Assembly (NCBI GenBank): GCA_900312665.1
Contig: ONZQ02000013.1
Coordinates: forward strand, 310,001 to 374,000
Direction of reading: 5' to 3'
DNA from: Cephalotrichum gorgonifer
Taxonomy: Eukaryota > Ascomycota > Sordariomycetes > Microascales > Microascaceae
Length of the DNA: 64,000 bases
In this document: positions 21,445-33,010 of the stretch, piece by piece
Layout: every line of letters starts with the position of its first letter
How positions within the stretch are numbered: position 1 is the first letter of the stretch
The notes under the pieces: generated by a model
Seen by the model: only the letters and a program-made list of their open reading frames with translations
What the model was told of the DNA's origin: nothing
The model's database searches: none
Position numbers and translations under genes: made by a program

Positions 21445-23664
21445 ATGGCCATGATGGAAGGGCACGTCGAGGCCCGATCACTCTCGTCGCTAAACCACAT
21501 CGCCGATAACCCGCCTCAATACCCCATCAACCCTACCGGCCAACACCACGAGCCTCTCGTCCTCTACCTCTCGAGGGTCCCAGGCACTAGAGGTCGGTCA
21601 TCCTTCCCGAGTCCCGGACCGAGTCCCCCGCGTTCGCGTCCGACACCCGAAATCGCTGTTGCCCCACCTACTAACATTTTTCTCACAGACGTCATCCTAT
21701 CACCCGCAAAACCGCAACTCAAGAACGTGACCGGCGAGGATGTGGGGAATTGCCTCTACTATGTCCACCTAGATCTGCCCGAGGAAGCCATCGAGCCCCC
21801 GGTCCAGCAGAGGCAGAGCCTCGAGAGCGTCAGGAGCCAGAACGTTATCCCCCGGAAGCCGCTGCCCGCCAACTCCAGAGCAGCCCTGAACCCTTCTTTG
21901 CCACCGCCAGTCGCGAGACCATCCCCTGGACCAAGCAGTCCTGTCACCACCCCTCCCGACCCGCAACTTGCTGGTGGCCCCAGAGCTGCCTCCGCTCCGG
22001 ACCCGGCCTTCTCTACCTCTCCGCCGGCCGCACGTCCCAGGGTCGCCTTCGCTCCAGAACCCGCCTCCCCTATCCCTCCTCCGGCCGCGGATCTTGGGTC
22101 CACAGCGGCCATCACCACCGCTCCGATCCCGAGGTCGACCCCGAGCCCGACCCCTTCAGATCCGCCCCCTCCGTACCCCGGTCCCCTCTCGCCCGAGAGG
22201 CGACCAAGCCCTGACGATCATGGCCTAAGGCCGGCGCTGCCTCCTCGCCCTGCATCTGTCGACCCTAGTGACGAGGTCCGTCCCGACCTGCCGCCTCGTC
22301 CTGTAGCGGGAAACCCATACTCCCCGGATCCTGCCGCCCCACATCCTCCTCCGCATGGAGTTCGCTTCGCTGAACCAGGCAGCTCCCTGAGCGATCCGGG
22401 AAGCCTGCACTCTCCGAGCCCCATCTCCCCTCGTCCTACCTCGCACGGAGTTCGATTCAGCGAGCCCGCCGTCTCCTCGAGCGATGCGGCATTCTCGCGG
22501 CCTCTGGAGCCCCTCGCCCACCGCCCCCCACCTCACGGAGCTCCACTCGCCGAACCTAGGGGCTCGTCGAGGGAGCTAGGAAGCAACCATGTACCCGAAA
22601 GCAGGGCCCAAACGGCGGCCCCCACCCGGCACGGCGCCTCCCGAACTCCGTCGCCTGGAAAGGACGCAGGCGCCTACACCCCCTACGTCCCCTTCTCCCT
22701 CACCATCATCCGCCGAGACCCAAGCTCAGGCAAGCAGTGGAACGTCGGGAAGGTCACCTCCTCCCAGATAGAGACGGAGGAGGAATCCGGCTACATCCAC
22801 CAGCGGCCAGCGGGGGACACCGCCGACCCGCCCCCCATCAACATCCGCCTCGAAAACTCGGGATACAACAAGTTCCGCGGCATGCCCACCCTCCAGAGCC
22901 TAGATGGCCGCCCCCACACCGCCGCGTCCGTCGCCTCTGCCTCCGCCGCCGCCGCCGCATCGTCCGACCCGCCGGGCGCGTTCTGCCGCCAGGCCCTCAT
23001 GACGTACTCCAAGGGCTGGCGCTCCAACATCCGAGAGAAGTTCCGCAAGCCGGACCCGGACAGCGACCTCCTGCACGCACGCGGCCACTCGCGCGACCGG
23101 AGCACCGACTCGACCGACTCCGACAACAACGAGCCCATCACGCAGCCGGGACCGGGCCTCAGGCCGCAGGGCTACACGTTCGCGAGCCCCTGGGACGGCC
23201 GGTGCGTCTTCCGGACGGGCAACGCGGGGCGGAGCGTCGTGTGCCGCCACGTCACGCCCGAGACGCCCTCCCACGGCTCGAACCCGCTCGTCCACGCGTC
23301 CGCCGAGCGGAGGATGGCCAAGCTGGGAGTGTACCCCCCCGTCAGCGAGCTGCGCTTCAACCTGCCCGTCGCGGACCTCCTGCGGTCCCGCGAGGAGGCC
23401 GCGCAGCAGCTGCACGACCACTTCGCCAAGCTCGTGAGGCCCAAGCATGGCGGCGGGGAGGGGTACAGTAGCGACGAGGAGTACTCCGTCCTGCCGTTCG
23501 ATCTCAGCCTGGGGAAAGAGAAGGCCGGGGGCGGGAGGAGGGGGAGGAGGGCGAAGCTGGGGAAGCTGATCATCTACGACGAGGGCATTAAGATGCTTGA
23601 CTTGGTCGTCGCGGCTAATATGGGCATCTGGTGGGGCGCTTGGGAGAAGAGCTTCTGGGCTTGA
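21445..23664 (+). CDS. Proline-rich protein of unknown function, conserved N- and C-terminal blocks
   Basis: The open frame runs uninterrupted from ATG 21445 to TGA, but I infer a 96-base in-frame intron at 21593-21688. It has a GT donor, a CTACTAAC branch point and a CTCACAG acceptor. Splicing gives 707 residues and joins RVPGTR to DVILSPAKPQLKN, a conserved block I recognise from fungal hypothetical proteins that continues NCLYYVHLD. Residues about 80-370 are Pro/Ser-rich and disordered, with imperfect repeats around HGVRFAEP / HGVRFSEP. Residues about 379-700 look folded: PFSLTIIRRDPSSGKQWNVG, then NIRLENSGYNKFRGM, then FASPWDGRCVFRTGNAGRSV, then ELRFNLPVADLL. Function unknown. Confidence 0.8.
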   Translation: MAMMEGHVEARSLSSLNHIADNPPQYPINPTGQHHEPLVLYLSRVPGTRGRSSFPSPGPSPPRSRPTPEIAVAPPTNIFLTDVILSPAKPQLKNVTGEDVGNCLYYVHLDLPEEAIEPPVQQRQSLESVRSQNVIPRKPLPANSRAALNPSLPPPVARPSPGPSSPVTTPPDPQLAGGPRAASAPDPAFSTSPPAARPRVAFAPEPASPIPPPAADLGSTAAITTAPIPRSTPSPTPSDPPPPYPGPLSPERRPSPDDHGLRPALPPRPASVDPSDEVRPDLPPRPVAGNPYSPDPAAPHPPPHGVRFAEPGSSLSDPGSLHSPSPISPRPTSHGVRFSEPAVSSSDAAFSRPLEPLAHRPPPHGAPLAEPRGSSRELGSNHVPESRAQTAAPTRHGASRTPSPGKDAGAYTPYVPFSLTIIRRDPSSGKQWNVGKVTSSQIETEEESGYIHQRPAGDTADPPPINIRLENSGYNKFRGMPTLQSLDGRPHTAASVASASAAAAASSDPPGAFCRQALMTYSKGWRSNIREKFRKPDPDSDLLHARGHSRDRSTDSTDSDNNEPITQPGPGLRPQGYTFASPWDGRCVFRTGNAGRSVVCRHVTPETPSHGSNPLVHASAERRMAKLGVYPPVSELRFNLPVADLLRSREEAAQQLHDHFAKLVRPKHGGGEGYSSDEEYSVLPFDLSLGKEKAGGGRRGRRAKLGKLIIYDEGIKMLDLVVAANMGIWWGAWEKSFWA

Positions 23665-24019
23665 ATGGGACTGAGGTGAGATGCGAGAATGGAGGATGTA
23701 GCAGGTTGGAAGTAGTACGGATACAGGATGAAATAATGTAACGGGATTATGAAAGCATGGCAAAGGTGTTTGTTAGCGGAGGTAGCCGGAAGTGCTACAA
23801 GATCTTTTTTTTTACCCCAGGTTACCTTTTATATGGTAAATGCAGAGGACTTTACCTAGGTATCCGAGCCAAACTCGCAGTATCTCTGCTAGAGTTGTGT
23901 CAGGCCATCTTACACCACAAGAGGAAACGTATGGCCATACCAAAGTTGACCGAAAAGGAAGGAACGACCAGACTACTGCCAAAAACCCAAAGCGGCCTCA
24001 AGGCAGCAAGTCTGAAAGG

Positions 24020-25224
24020 GAGATCGGTGAAAAGCTGGTCTCCTGCCCCCAAGGAGCAAGAGAATCTCGGCATGTCGCGCACGACGGAGAGGGACCAACG
24101 CCTGTTCGTCAGTACCGCGGCGCGCCGCTTCTAGGATCTCGTCTCCGCCGCCCTCAACTCTCAGTACCCTAGAGACGACGCCTTCAGTGGGAAACGAGAG
24201 CTCAGGCTCATCACGCATGTGGTCAATACGACCGATAAGTTCAATGACGGATTTATCCGGAAGACATACACTAGGCTGTGGGCAAGGACTAGTAGCTCCG
24301 AACGAGCGGAGCAGAATGGAGAAGCTGTGGATGTCGAAGGTGTAAAGTCCAAAATTGCGGAAGGCGCTCGCAGCTTCGACATTACCGATCTCAATGACTT
24401 CAATAAGCAAGTTATCAAGCTCGCTCCGGAAATGGAATTCGACGATCCCAGGGGCGGTATTCTGGACTGGGCCAAGACGTTCTACTTCGAATCCCGGGGC
24501 ACGGATCTGTGCACCCTGGGCGGAACTATCCTCTCGAGCTCATTCAAGAAGCAGTCGAAGAAGTGGGCTTCCATGGCCAAGTCATGCCTGGGCCGTGTTA
24601 TAGTGGCCATCCACCACTTCATGCTGTCCGCCCTGGAGGCCGCCTGTCCGGATACTCTTATCCGCGATAGAATATAGGCGGCTACGGTCGGAGATGTATT
24701 GGGCAGATACAAGACGGGGATGGACCAAGCATTGTTCCTTGTCCATGGAGAGGGAGCGGACACCGTACACGGTGAACCATTACTTCATCTCGAACCTCCA
24801 GGCCGCTCGTGCTGAACCGACAAGCAGAGGCTCTGCGGTCTAAAGCCCAAAGTGAGAAGATAACCGCTGGGTTTAGGATAGCCGAGGGGAAGCTCGTCGT
24901 GGAACTTAACTCGACCAAGGACGCGACAAGAAACATGAGCAACGCCGAATACACCGAGGAAGAGATACATGATATCTTGCACGCGTATTACAAAGTCGCC
25001 ATGAAGCGCTTCCTCGATAACGCCTACCTCCAGGCGGTTGACCTCCATCTGCTTACCGGACCTAAGACCCCCTCGCCGCACCCACCCAGGAATGGGTGAT
25101 CAGGCTGGATGCCGGGCAGCTGGAACACATTGCTGGGGAGTCACTCGTGGCCAAAGAGGGGCGAGAGGTCTTGTCAAGAGAAATAAAGGATCTGGAGGCT
25201 GCTACGGATATCCTGCGGATGTAG
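24020..25224 (+). pseudogene. Truncated, frameshifted dynamin-family pseudogene
   Basis: The translations in successive frames follow the middle and effector (GED) regions of fungal dynamin-like GTPases: LGMSRTTERDQRLFVSTAARRF, then DLVSAALNSQYP...ELRLITHVVN, then MDQALFLVH, then TPYTVNHYF, then YYKVAMKRFLDNAYLQAVD and HLLTGP, ending QEWVIRLDAGQLEHIAGES. The frame is broken by TAG at 24132-24134 (CAG expected), TAG at 24675-24677, and frameshifts near 24672, 24715, 24815 and 25068 (a missing C in a C-run). The N-terminal GTPase domain is absent; the proline-rich gene ends only 356 bases upstream. It is therefore a dead 5'-truncated copy. I give no restored protein. Confidence 0.82.
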
Positions 25225-28200
25225 TTGGCACAGTTTGTTCGGGAAGGTTCCGCGGAACCACTCGGTTCACTTCTGCCAAGGGCCTATCTGTCAAGGATAA
25301 GGGAATTAGCAACCCCTAATAAACACACTAGATAGCAAGTGCCGTTGATAAATCCAAGTCTACAACAGAGACCGCCAGGATTAGATCCCACCTATGTGCA
25401 AGTGAAAGACAAGAAACGTTTCCTAGGCGACTCGGGTGGGTCGTTACCACCCTCCCACCACCACGCCATGACAGAGTCATCTGCCTAAACACATGCTCGT
25501 GTTGAAGACCTTGATCGACCAGACAAGTCCGGCGTGCTCCCATCCCGTACACCCTCTTGCTAGCAATTCCTCCTTCCAGAGTAGGGGTCATGACATCACC
25601 CATGTCATCCCTCCCTGAAGCTAGCATAGCGTGTAGCCAATATGTTGGGTATCCTTGGGTGACAGGCATGCGAGGCTGCGGTGTCTAAGGATACAAGGTC
25701 ACCTGAATGGTTATGAATCAATACGCCGCCTCCTGATTCTCGTAGGTGGCCGAGGGGAGCAGAACCAATCAGGGGAGCTTGTCCGACCACCGTCTTCACC
25801 TTTCCCGAATTCTCGGTGAGCACATGGCCCTTTCTAGGGAGATGGGGTTTCCCGAATGGGACACAACAGGCATCTCGCTGCTTCCTGTCACTGCTGTCTA
25901 AGGCAATAAGCAAGCCAGAAGAGTAAGCCGCGCTTGACAGACGAACGGCGGCATCGGGAGAACACATGCTCCAGGCGGGAAAGCTACTCTGAAGATTTGG
26001 CATCCACTTTTAGCCACCCCCTCTTATACAAACGACTTGTAGTACCGCCTGGATACCCACTCTTTCCTAGACACCCGTGGATCAAGACTACGGCGGTGGG
26101 TAGGGCCCAAGATGGGTGGTGGGGTGTGGGATATGAAGACTCATGAATGACACCCAGTGGTATATGACACCACCTTCCCCCAGACTGCCGGCATGTTATG
26201 GGTGGCGACGCGTGTAATTTACTTCCTTGAAGTTGTATCCTCAGACCGTACCCGAAGCTGCCGGACGCAACCTAAACAAGGATGGGGCTTCAGAAAATAC
26301 TATAATCACCCTCCGCCTTGTGAAGACACGGACGGGTGGGTACTATGAAGAGGGTGTGTGGAAAGACGGTGGTTGAGCTACGGGTGGCTAGTCCCCAACT
26401 TTGGGGTACCATCCTTCACCTGGTTCCGAAGCGACTAATAGCAGTCGGTATATTGACTTTTGACTGCGTTGATGTGATGAGTTTCCAAAAATAAAACACC
26501 GATTCAAATCCGAGCGGATTCCCACTCTGGAGTCAGATGAGGCCCGGATGGCGGGGAGCGCGGCATGCAGGGCGAGAAGATAAGGTATAAGTCTGATGGA
26601 TAAACGGCATTTAAACCCTCTCGTATCTTCACCTGGAAGGGAGTTGGTACAGCGGCAAGAAAAAAGGAACGACTTTGTATGGGGTGGATGCCAAGAGAAC
26701 GCCCCAGTCTGGGGTACGGGCTTGCACTTGGACAGGGCGATTCCGCCCTGGCTGTCAAAGTGCTGCGTAAGTGTCGGTGGCGGAGGGTAGTAAAAGGGAA
26801 CTAAACCAAACTCGGCTTCGAAGTCGGGGAGGTGGTCGTGATGACCCTGGGGAACCGCATGAGTGTGGCTGGGGTTTACGTTATGTGGTGGGGACTAACA
26901 CGAGAAAATAGGAAATATATTGGCTTGGTGGTCCCTCCCAGCTGAGTAGGAAGCTCCATCCAACTCGCTGGAGGGTGCAGTTCATGGGGTGAGCGTGCAG
27001 ATTTGAAATGGAGGTGGTGAGCGACGACGGTGGATGGGGGCTGCGAGACACCGACAGATGATTTGCTAAAGCCGACATGCGGCCGCATGGACGTGCATCG
27101 GTTAAGGCTAGATTGGGAAGCATGAATGAGAGTGACACCGAAAGTAGGTGTGCCGCAGAGGAGAGAAGTTGCGATCTCTCGGCCGTGGAGAGAACCACGT
27201 CGCGTCCGGCATGTACGGCGCGTTCTTGGGCCTAGGTCCCTTTCCTGCTTGGGGTTGGAGGGTCAGCGTCGAGAGAGGGTCCAAAGCCCTCAGGAGAGGA
27301 AAACATAAACCTTCTCGCCGCTCTCAACTGGCTACAAAGCGACAGGTTGAAGAGGACAACAGATTGGGGGTAGCTGCTTGTAGAAAGGCGTGTCAACACC
27401 TGCGAGGGAGTAGTGGGAAGGATGGAGGTGACTGGAACGACGAGAGGTGATTTCTCACTTCTTACTCGGCATGGTGTGTAGTTAATCAGCGGCCGGGCAT
27501 TCGAGAAGGTGGGATCGTGGGGGGGATCGTCGATTTTCCCGCGGACCGACGACACGATGATTGAGATATTTGGGGGATAGTATCTCAGTCTATGGGGGTA
27601 CGGTACCTTGGGCAGCTGACCAGACAAAATTTACCATACCAGTCTTGCCAAGTTAAAGATGCAGGAGCGATGGGCTCTATTACCACGAGCTAGAGCGGGT
27701 GAGAGCGACATGCTGCTGACAGGTATGACGTAGCAAGCTGCATAGCGCGGCAGGCGCGAGTTTAACAGCGGAAATGCTGTGTGGCAGGAGCTTCCCTAAC
27801 CCATAATACTACTACTCACCTCAGAACGGCAATCTGGATGGTCGAATTCGCTATTAGAGAGAACTCAACCAGATCTTTCTTACCACGATGAGCTTGTTTG
27901 AAGTAGGATGGCTGGGACCCTTCTCATAGGCTGCCTTCAATTCTGGTAGCACACCCTCCCTGAGATGTCGATCGTGTGCATAAACCACTCCAAGGTTCGT
28001 TCCTTTGAAGTAGCAGTAATAATGTCTTGCCCGCCTCGGCTCGGACGTGATCGGATGCCGCTGGTTCGCCGTCTCTCTGGTGTCAGACCCCACCGCCCTC
28101 ACAGAACTGATGTCATGGTGGGTGTCACTCGGAAACTAAAGCTCGATCATCGTTACAATTCTGACTGACAGAGAGCCGCAAGGGGGTGGGGGGAGTGAAA

Positions 28201-31038
28201 CCTGCTCGGAGCAAGCCCTAGCTAGCTCTTTCCTTATGCAGACATCCTTGCAGGGGCTTCGGTCACACAGACACAAGCAAGATACGCGGTAAACAAGGAG
28301 GGCTTCTGGGAATAAGATGGATCAAAAGTGAAGATCGTCCCGCTGTCTACTCTTCCAGGGGGGGGGGGGGGGTAAGGGAAAGGGGGGGGTGTTGCCATAT
28401 CAGACTTGTCTCTGCGGAGCACGACGTAGCATACAGTACAAGCCACAGGAGATGTTTCTTAGGCGCCAACTCTTCCAATGTTGCAGCAAAGAACATGAGT
28501 GCGGGGCACCGCTTCCCCCCACCGACCTACCGCCCGCTGACTGCGGGGCAGCGACCTGTAATACTCCAAGATGGTGTGTGCCCGCATATTGAAGTATGTG
28601 TTGCAAGAGAACCATCACAACCATCACTCTCAGCGATATCTAGACCCCCGACGTCTGGGATCCAACGAGGCCTGGAAAGATGCACATACTAACTGGCCCA
28701 GCCTGAATGGACAATAGAAGAAGCGCAGGTACTTCATGCCAGGAACACCAGGGCCCCTCCTCATATCTGCAAACAGATCTCGGCGACTGAGTCCTGCATG
28801 CCGCTGACTCCTGTGTGTTACCCCTTCTGGAAACTAGCGCATGAATCCCCGAGGGCGCGTGACGAAATGAATACTTGCAATGGCGTGAGTATTTTATCAA
28901 TTCTGCTACCTCGCATTCCTCAAGCTGGTTGCCCGGGAGGGAGGGAGGGTAGCTGGGCTGCCACGGAGAAGTCAGTCGGAAGGGAACGAAACGCCCTGTC
29001 CGGACGAAGTGGAGGAGGGTTGTGAGTTGTGGTCGCGAGAGTATTCCGGTTGAAAAATCGATTGGATACGTCCCAAAAGGGGAACACCCGAGGTAGGACA
29101 AGAGCCCAAATAGGAGGCTGGTGAGAGGCTCGGGGGCGGGGATGAACTAGATGGATTTTGGCGTGTAAGTGTGGCTGCATGTCCAAACAAGCGGGCATAA
29201 CTATGGGATAGCGCAACACGTTGCACCTATCCACGGGCATCCATAACCCTGTCATGTTCAAAGTTTCTGGGAGGATTTATGGCGTGTCGTCTTCTTGCAC
29301 CTGGAAGGCAGATCCCCTGTTTTGAGGTAGGAGCTCCCCAGCATGTGGACTTGGTCTTTGTACTCCGTACCTTGTCCATTTTTGTTTGCATATAATATGC
29401 AGGTGCAGCCCGATGTGCTCGTATGAGCCAGGTAGCAGAGGTACACCTTCGTATCTCTTGCCCGAGTCTGTCAGGGGGGAGCAGCAGGCCCTGAAACGAT
29501 ACTGCGCTGTGTGTGCTATTGACTTACATCTCGCTCCTTCCCTGGCAACCGCCCTCGTTTGCCCGGGGTAAGAGGAGGGGAGAGGAGGTGGGAGAGTGCA
29601 TGACGTCGGGTACCCCCGTGGACCCTGCCCCCCACACTGCCCCGCCACCCTATTCATCCCACGGGGACACCACGATGCACGCGCTCGCCCCTTCACTGAT
29701 TTTGGGATGTACACCCTTCGTTAGAGTAGAAATAACGGCTTACTATCTTGGAAAAGTTCGCACCCCCTCAACACCAACTGGCAAGGAGTCTACTCTCTAC
29801 TGACCTTCCATGTCCCTTCTCACCTGACAAGATAGCCGCCCCCTCCGGCGCCAGGCTCAGGTACCTATCTCGCTCCACATATATCTTCCTGCTCTGCTTG
29901 ACTTTACGCCTTTGATGCTGCTGTTATTTGTTTCCTCCTGCATGCTCATTTTCACGACAAAATTCGGCATTCCTCAGACCTCCTCCCCATCGTTCCCCGT
30001 CAACCCCTACCAAGTCAGTCATAGCAGATCGGTATAGAAGAACAGGACCTCCGATATTGACAGTCTCCCTAATACCTGGATGGTTCTATTGGTGGGGTCT
30101 TCAATACTAGTACCCTTCGCTAGAGAGAGATCCACAGCACGACCAACCACAGCCCGAACGGAGGTTACCGACCAAATCGTGCGACTTAGAGGCTAGCTAG
30201 TGCCGTCACTGGATCATTCTAGTAGCCTGCGTGCTCTTCGGCCTCGTTTTCGCTGGCACATCTCACGGCTGCCTCCACGGAATACAGCGTACGAGTATTA
30301 GTTGCATTGCACATTTAGCCTCCACTTGCTAGCCCTAGCTAGCATTTCCCCGTGCCGTCAAACTTGCGACTCCTCCGAATTTTAAACCCCCACCTGCACA
30401 TGGCACCATATCCGCTCAGGTTCACGTTAATTCGAGCATTTTCTCGCAGGATTATCGGCTGAGGAATTATGCCCCTGGTCTCCTGTATCCAAATCCCAAA
30501 TCTGAGTCCCAAACCAACCACTACGAGTACTCCCGCTGTACTGTCCCACGCTCCGAAACCCCCGAATATCCCGAACTCCACCCAACACTGCTGAGATAAG
30601 CTTTGCAACAACCCCTCACCCTCTCACCTTCGTCGCTCTCTTTTCGCGAACCAACGAGTTGCCCATATACCCTCCAGTACCCGAATACTTCGACGCCGTA
30701 CCTTGTCCAAATCCTCAATTCAATACTTGGACCTGCGTAGTCATCATATCTGATTTGCCCACATTTCCCGAAACCTTATCAGACTTTTTGTATTGCACAG
30801 TGCCCGCCCCGGCCCCGGCCCGCGCCCCACGGACGAGCGAGGTCACACATCCTGACAACATTTCTACAACCTCTGAGAGAACATTGCGAACGCGCCCCCA
30901 GATTGTGTTCGACGCCGGCGCCGACACCGACACCGACATCGTCACTGTCGCCGTTATCATCACCGAGCCCGATTACGCGATCGATATCCTACCGCAGCCC
31001 TACGCCCTTAGTGCCGTCACACGCACTGGCCCTTCGCA
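25225..31038. other. Gene-poor region, 5.8 kb, no supported gene
   Basis: No frame exceeds about 150 codons and none shows a domain, signal peptide or spliceable continuation that I can defend. There is a 15-base G run at 28358-28372 followed by a second G run (28383-28389). The minus-strand frame at 27854-28102 has a protein-like stretch (YYCYFKGTNLGVVYAHD) but no flanking support. The last 400 bases are the leader/promoter of the CCCH gene. The stretch may be decayed repeat DNA, but I could not find terminal repeats. Confidence 0.5.
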
Positions 31039-33010
31039 ATGTCTGGGCCCAACATGCCCGAGTTCCGCCATGCCCGCAGTGGCAGCCTAAACATACCTCC
31101 TCCTTCCAACAGCGCCCTCAACCAGGCGATCAGCCCAGGCCCAGCCTCTTCGCGCTTTGAAGGTCCCCGCAGCCCCCCAAGTAAGTGGTGACTCAGACCA
31201 AGGGCTCCCCCGCCTTTACCCCGCCCGCCTTGTCCAACCCCGATGGGGTCGTGGTTGTCGATGAAGCACCTGTTCGGTGTGTCACACGCTCCCTAAGCGG
31301 TCTTGTCTAACGTGTCGGTATCGTGTAGATACCTCCCACGTCCCTTGCAAGTTCTTCCGCCAGGGCACCTGCCAGGCAGGAAACGCCTGCCCCTTCAGCC
31401 ACGATCTCTCTCACGCCGCCGAGAATATTTGCAAATACTTCGCCAAGGTAATTCCTGAAGACTCACCTCTCTCGTCACCCCCTGCGAGTCTGTATATATC
31501 CGTGTCCCTTACTGACAAGCTCGTCACCGACTAGGGAAACTGCAAGTTCGGCCCAAAATGTGCCAATATCCACATCCTTCCCGACGGGCGGCGCATCAAC
31601 TACGGGAAGAACGGCGTCACAGTAGGCCCCGCACCCATCACGCTCTCCCCAGCGAGGCCAGTCGCTGGTGCGACAAGCAACCTGCATTCCTCGACGAGCG
31701 CCTTGACCAATGGGCTCTACCGCGCTGCCGACAACCTGCCTCCCTACACGCCCGCGTACTCCACTTTCCAAGGCGCCGGTGAAGACAGAGAGCGCCAACT
31801 AGCCCGGCAGCCTAGCCTCGATCAGGGTCTCCCGACGATAGATACTCCAGGGTATTCTCATGGTGGCTCTGCCTACGGCTCGCCCCGCGACGACGAGCAG
31901 AGCCGGTTCGGCCTTGCTCTGTCTCCCGCCAACTTTAAGGGCTTGTCCGTCCTCGATGCCCCGCTTCCGGCCTCGTTCGATTCGAATGGTATATCGAATG
32001 CCGCTCGATATCCCGCCGGCCCCTGGCCTTCCTCAGTCCCTGCGATGTTCGGCTTCGAGTCGCCCTCCCCGTCACTTAACGCTGCTAAGGATACGCGGAC
32101 CTCGGAAGCGTTGAAATTATTGCATACGTCCGCATTCGGTAGCAGCGAACACTTGTCACCAAATGTGGCACCATCTAGTAGTCCGTCCGGTGGGCTTGCG
32201 GAGGAGCACTTTGGCAAGCGCATCATGCACTCGAGTCGGTACACGAAACCACGTATGCTCAGCGCCAGCCTGCCCAAGGGGGGAACGGTGGATCGTGATT
32301 GGGAGGCCGAGTTTGCCTTCCTGGAAGAGGACTACGTCCCTCAAAACTTGCAGGAACTGCTCACCCCGCAAGAGATGGCACGTAGGGGCTCGTTGCGTGC
32401 GGTAGACGCCGAGGGACCGGAGAACCTGACCAAGGTCGGCAGCCCCATTACCGTTGGCAGCCCGAGCATATGGGGTTCGTCGCACCCCCGCCAGAGGGAC
32501 GATGATCTCGAGATGAGGGCGAAGCACACGCAGTCCGCATTCGGACACGTTGGCAGCCCTCTTAGGAATTCCAGCCTAGCGGGCGAGATCGGCAGCCGAC
32601 AGAACGGTTCCCGATCGTTGTCCGGGGCACGAGCCGGGGGCGAGTCCATGTCCGCCCTGACGCAGCAGATCCAGGGCACGCGGATCGACGAAGGAAACAG
32701 CAACCCCCTGCTACATCCTAGTGCCGCAGCTGGGAGGAGCGCAAGCGGCACCATAGGCTTATTGGGGAGGGAACGTGAGAGGCCCGTTGAGCGACACGTA
32801 TCGACGGGGTCCATCAGCTCTGCGCTCGGGCGGATCACAACCCCAATTGACGAGGAGGACCCTTCTTTTGTGTTCAGCATGGAGGAAGAAGATGATCAGC
32901 AGATTCGGCCGCGGAAAAACAACTCGTCGGGAATGGGCGTCGGTAGCGGGTGGGGCTATGGCGGCGTTGCGGCGAGTGAGGGGGCCCGCCATGGTGAGTC
33001 AAAGGAGTAA
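31039..33010 (+). CDS. Two-finger CCCH zinc-finger protein (LEE1-like)
   Basis: Probable RNA-binding regulator. Three exons: 31039-31180, 31329-31447 and 31535-33010, giving 578 residues. Two adjacent CCCH fingers of the C-x7-C-x5-C-x3-H type lie near the N-terminus: CKFFRQGTCQAGNACPFSH from residue 54, and CKYFAKGNCKFGPKCANIH from about residue 82. The second finger is assembled across the exon 2/3 junction. The remaining 480 residues are low-complexity and Ser/Pro/Gly-rich, with short conserved islands: KRIMHSSRYTKPRMLSASLP, DWEAEFAFLEEDYVPQNLQE and EEDPSFVFSMEEED. The arrangement resembles yeast LEE1 and its filamentous relatives, whose function is poorly known. The gene converges with the acyl carrier protein gene. 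Confidence 0.88.

Noticed and set aside
22900..23763. 287-codon minus-strand frame opposite the proline-rich gene
   Set aside because: Low-complexity Arg/Ala/Gly/Val translation produced by GC-rich codons of the real plus-strand gene.
27854..28102. 82-codon minus-strand frame with a protein-like stretch
   Set aside because: YYCYFKGTNLGVVYAHD looks plausible, but there is no start context, no exons that extend it and no family I recognise.
28358..28372. 15-base G run
   Set aside because: Homopolymer in non-coding DNA; its length may be a sequencing or assembly artefact.
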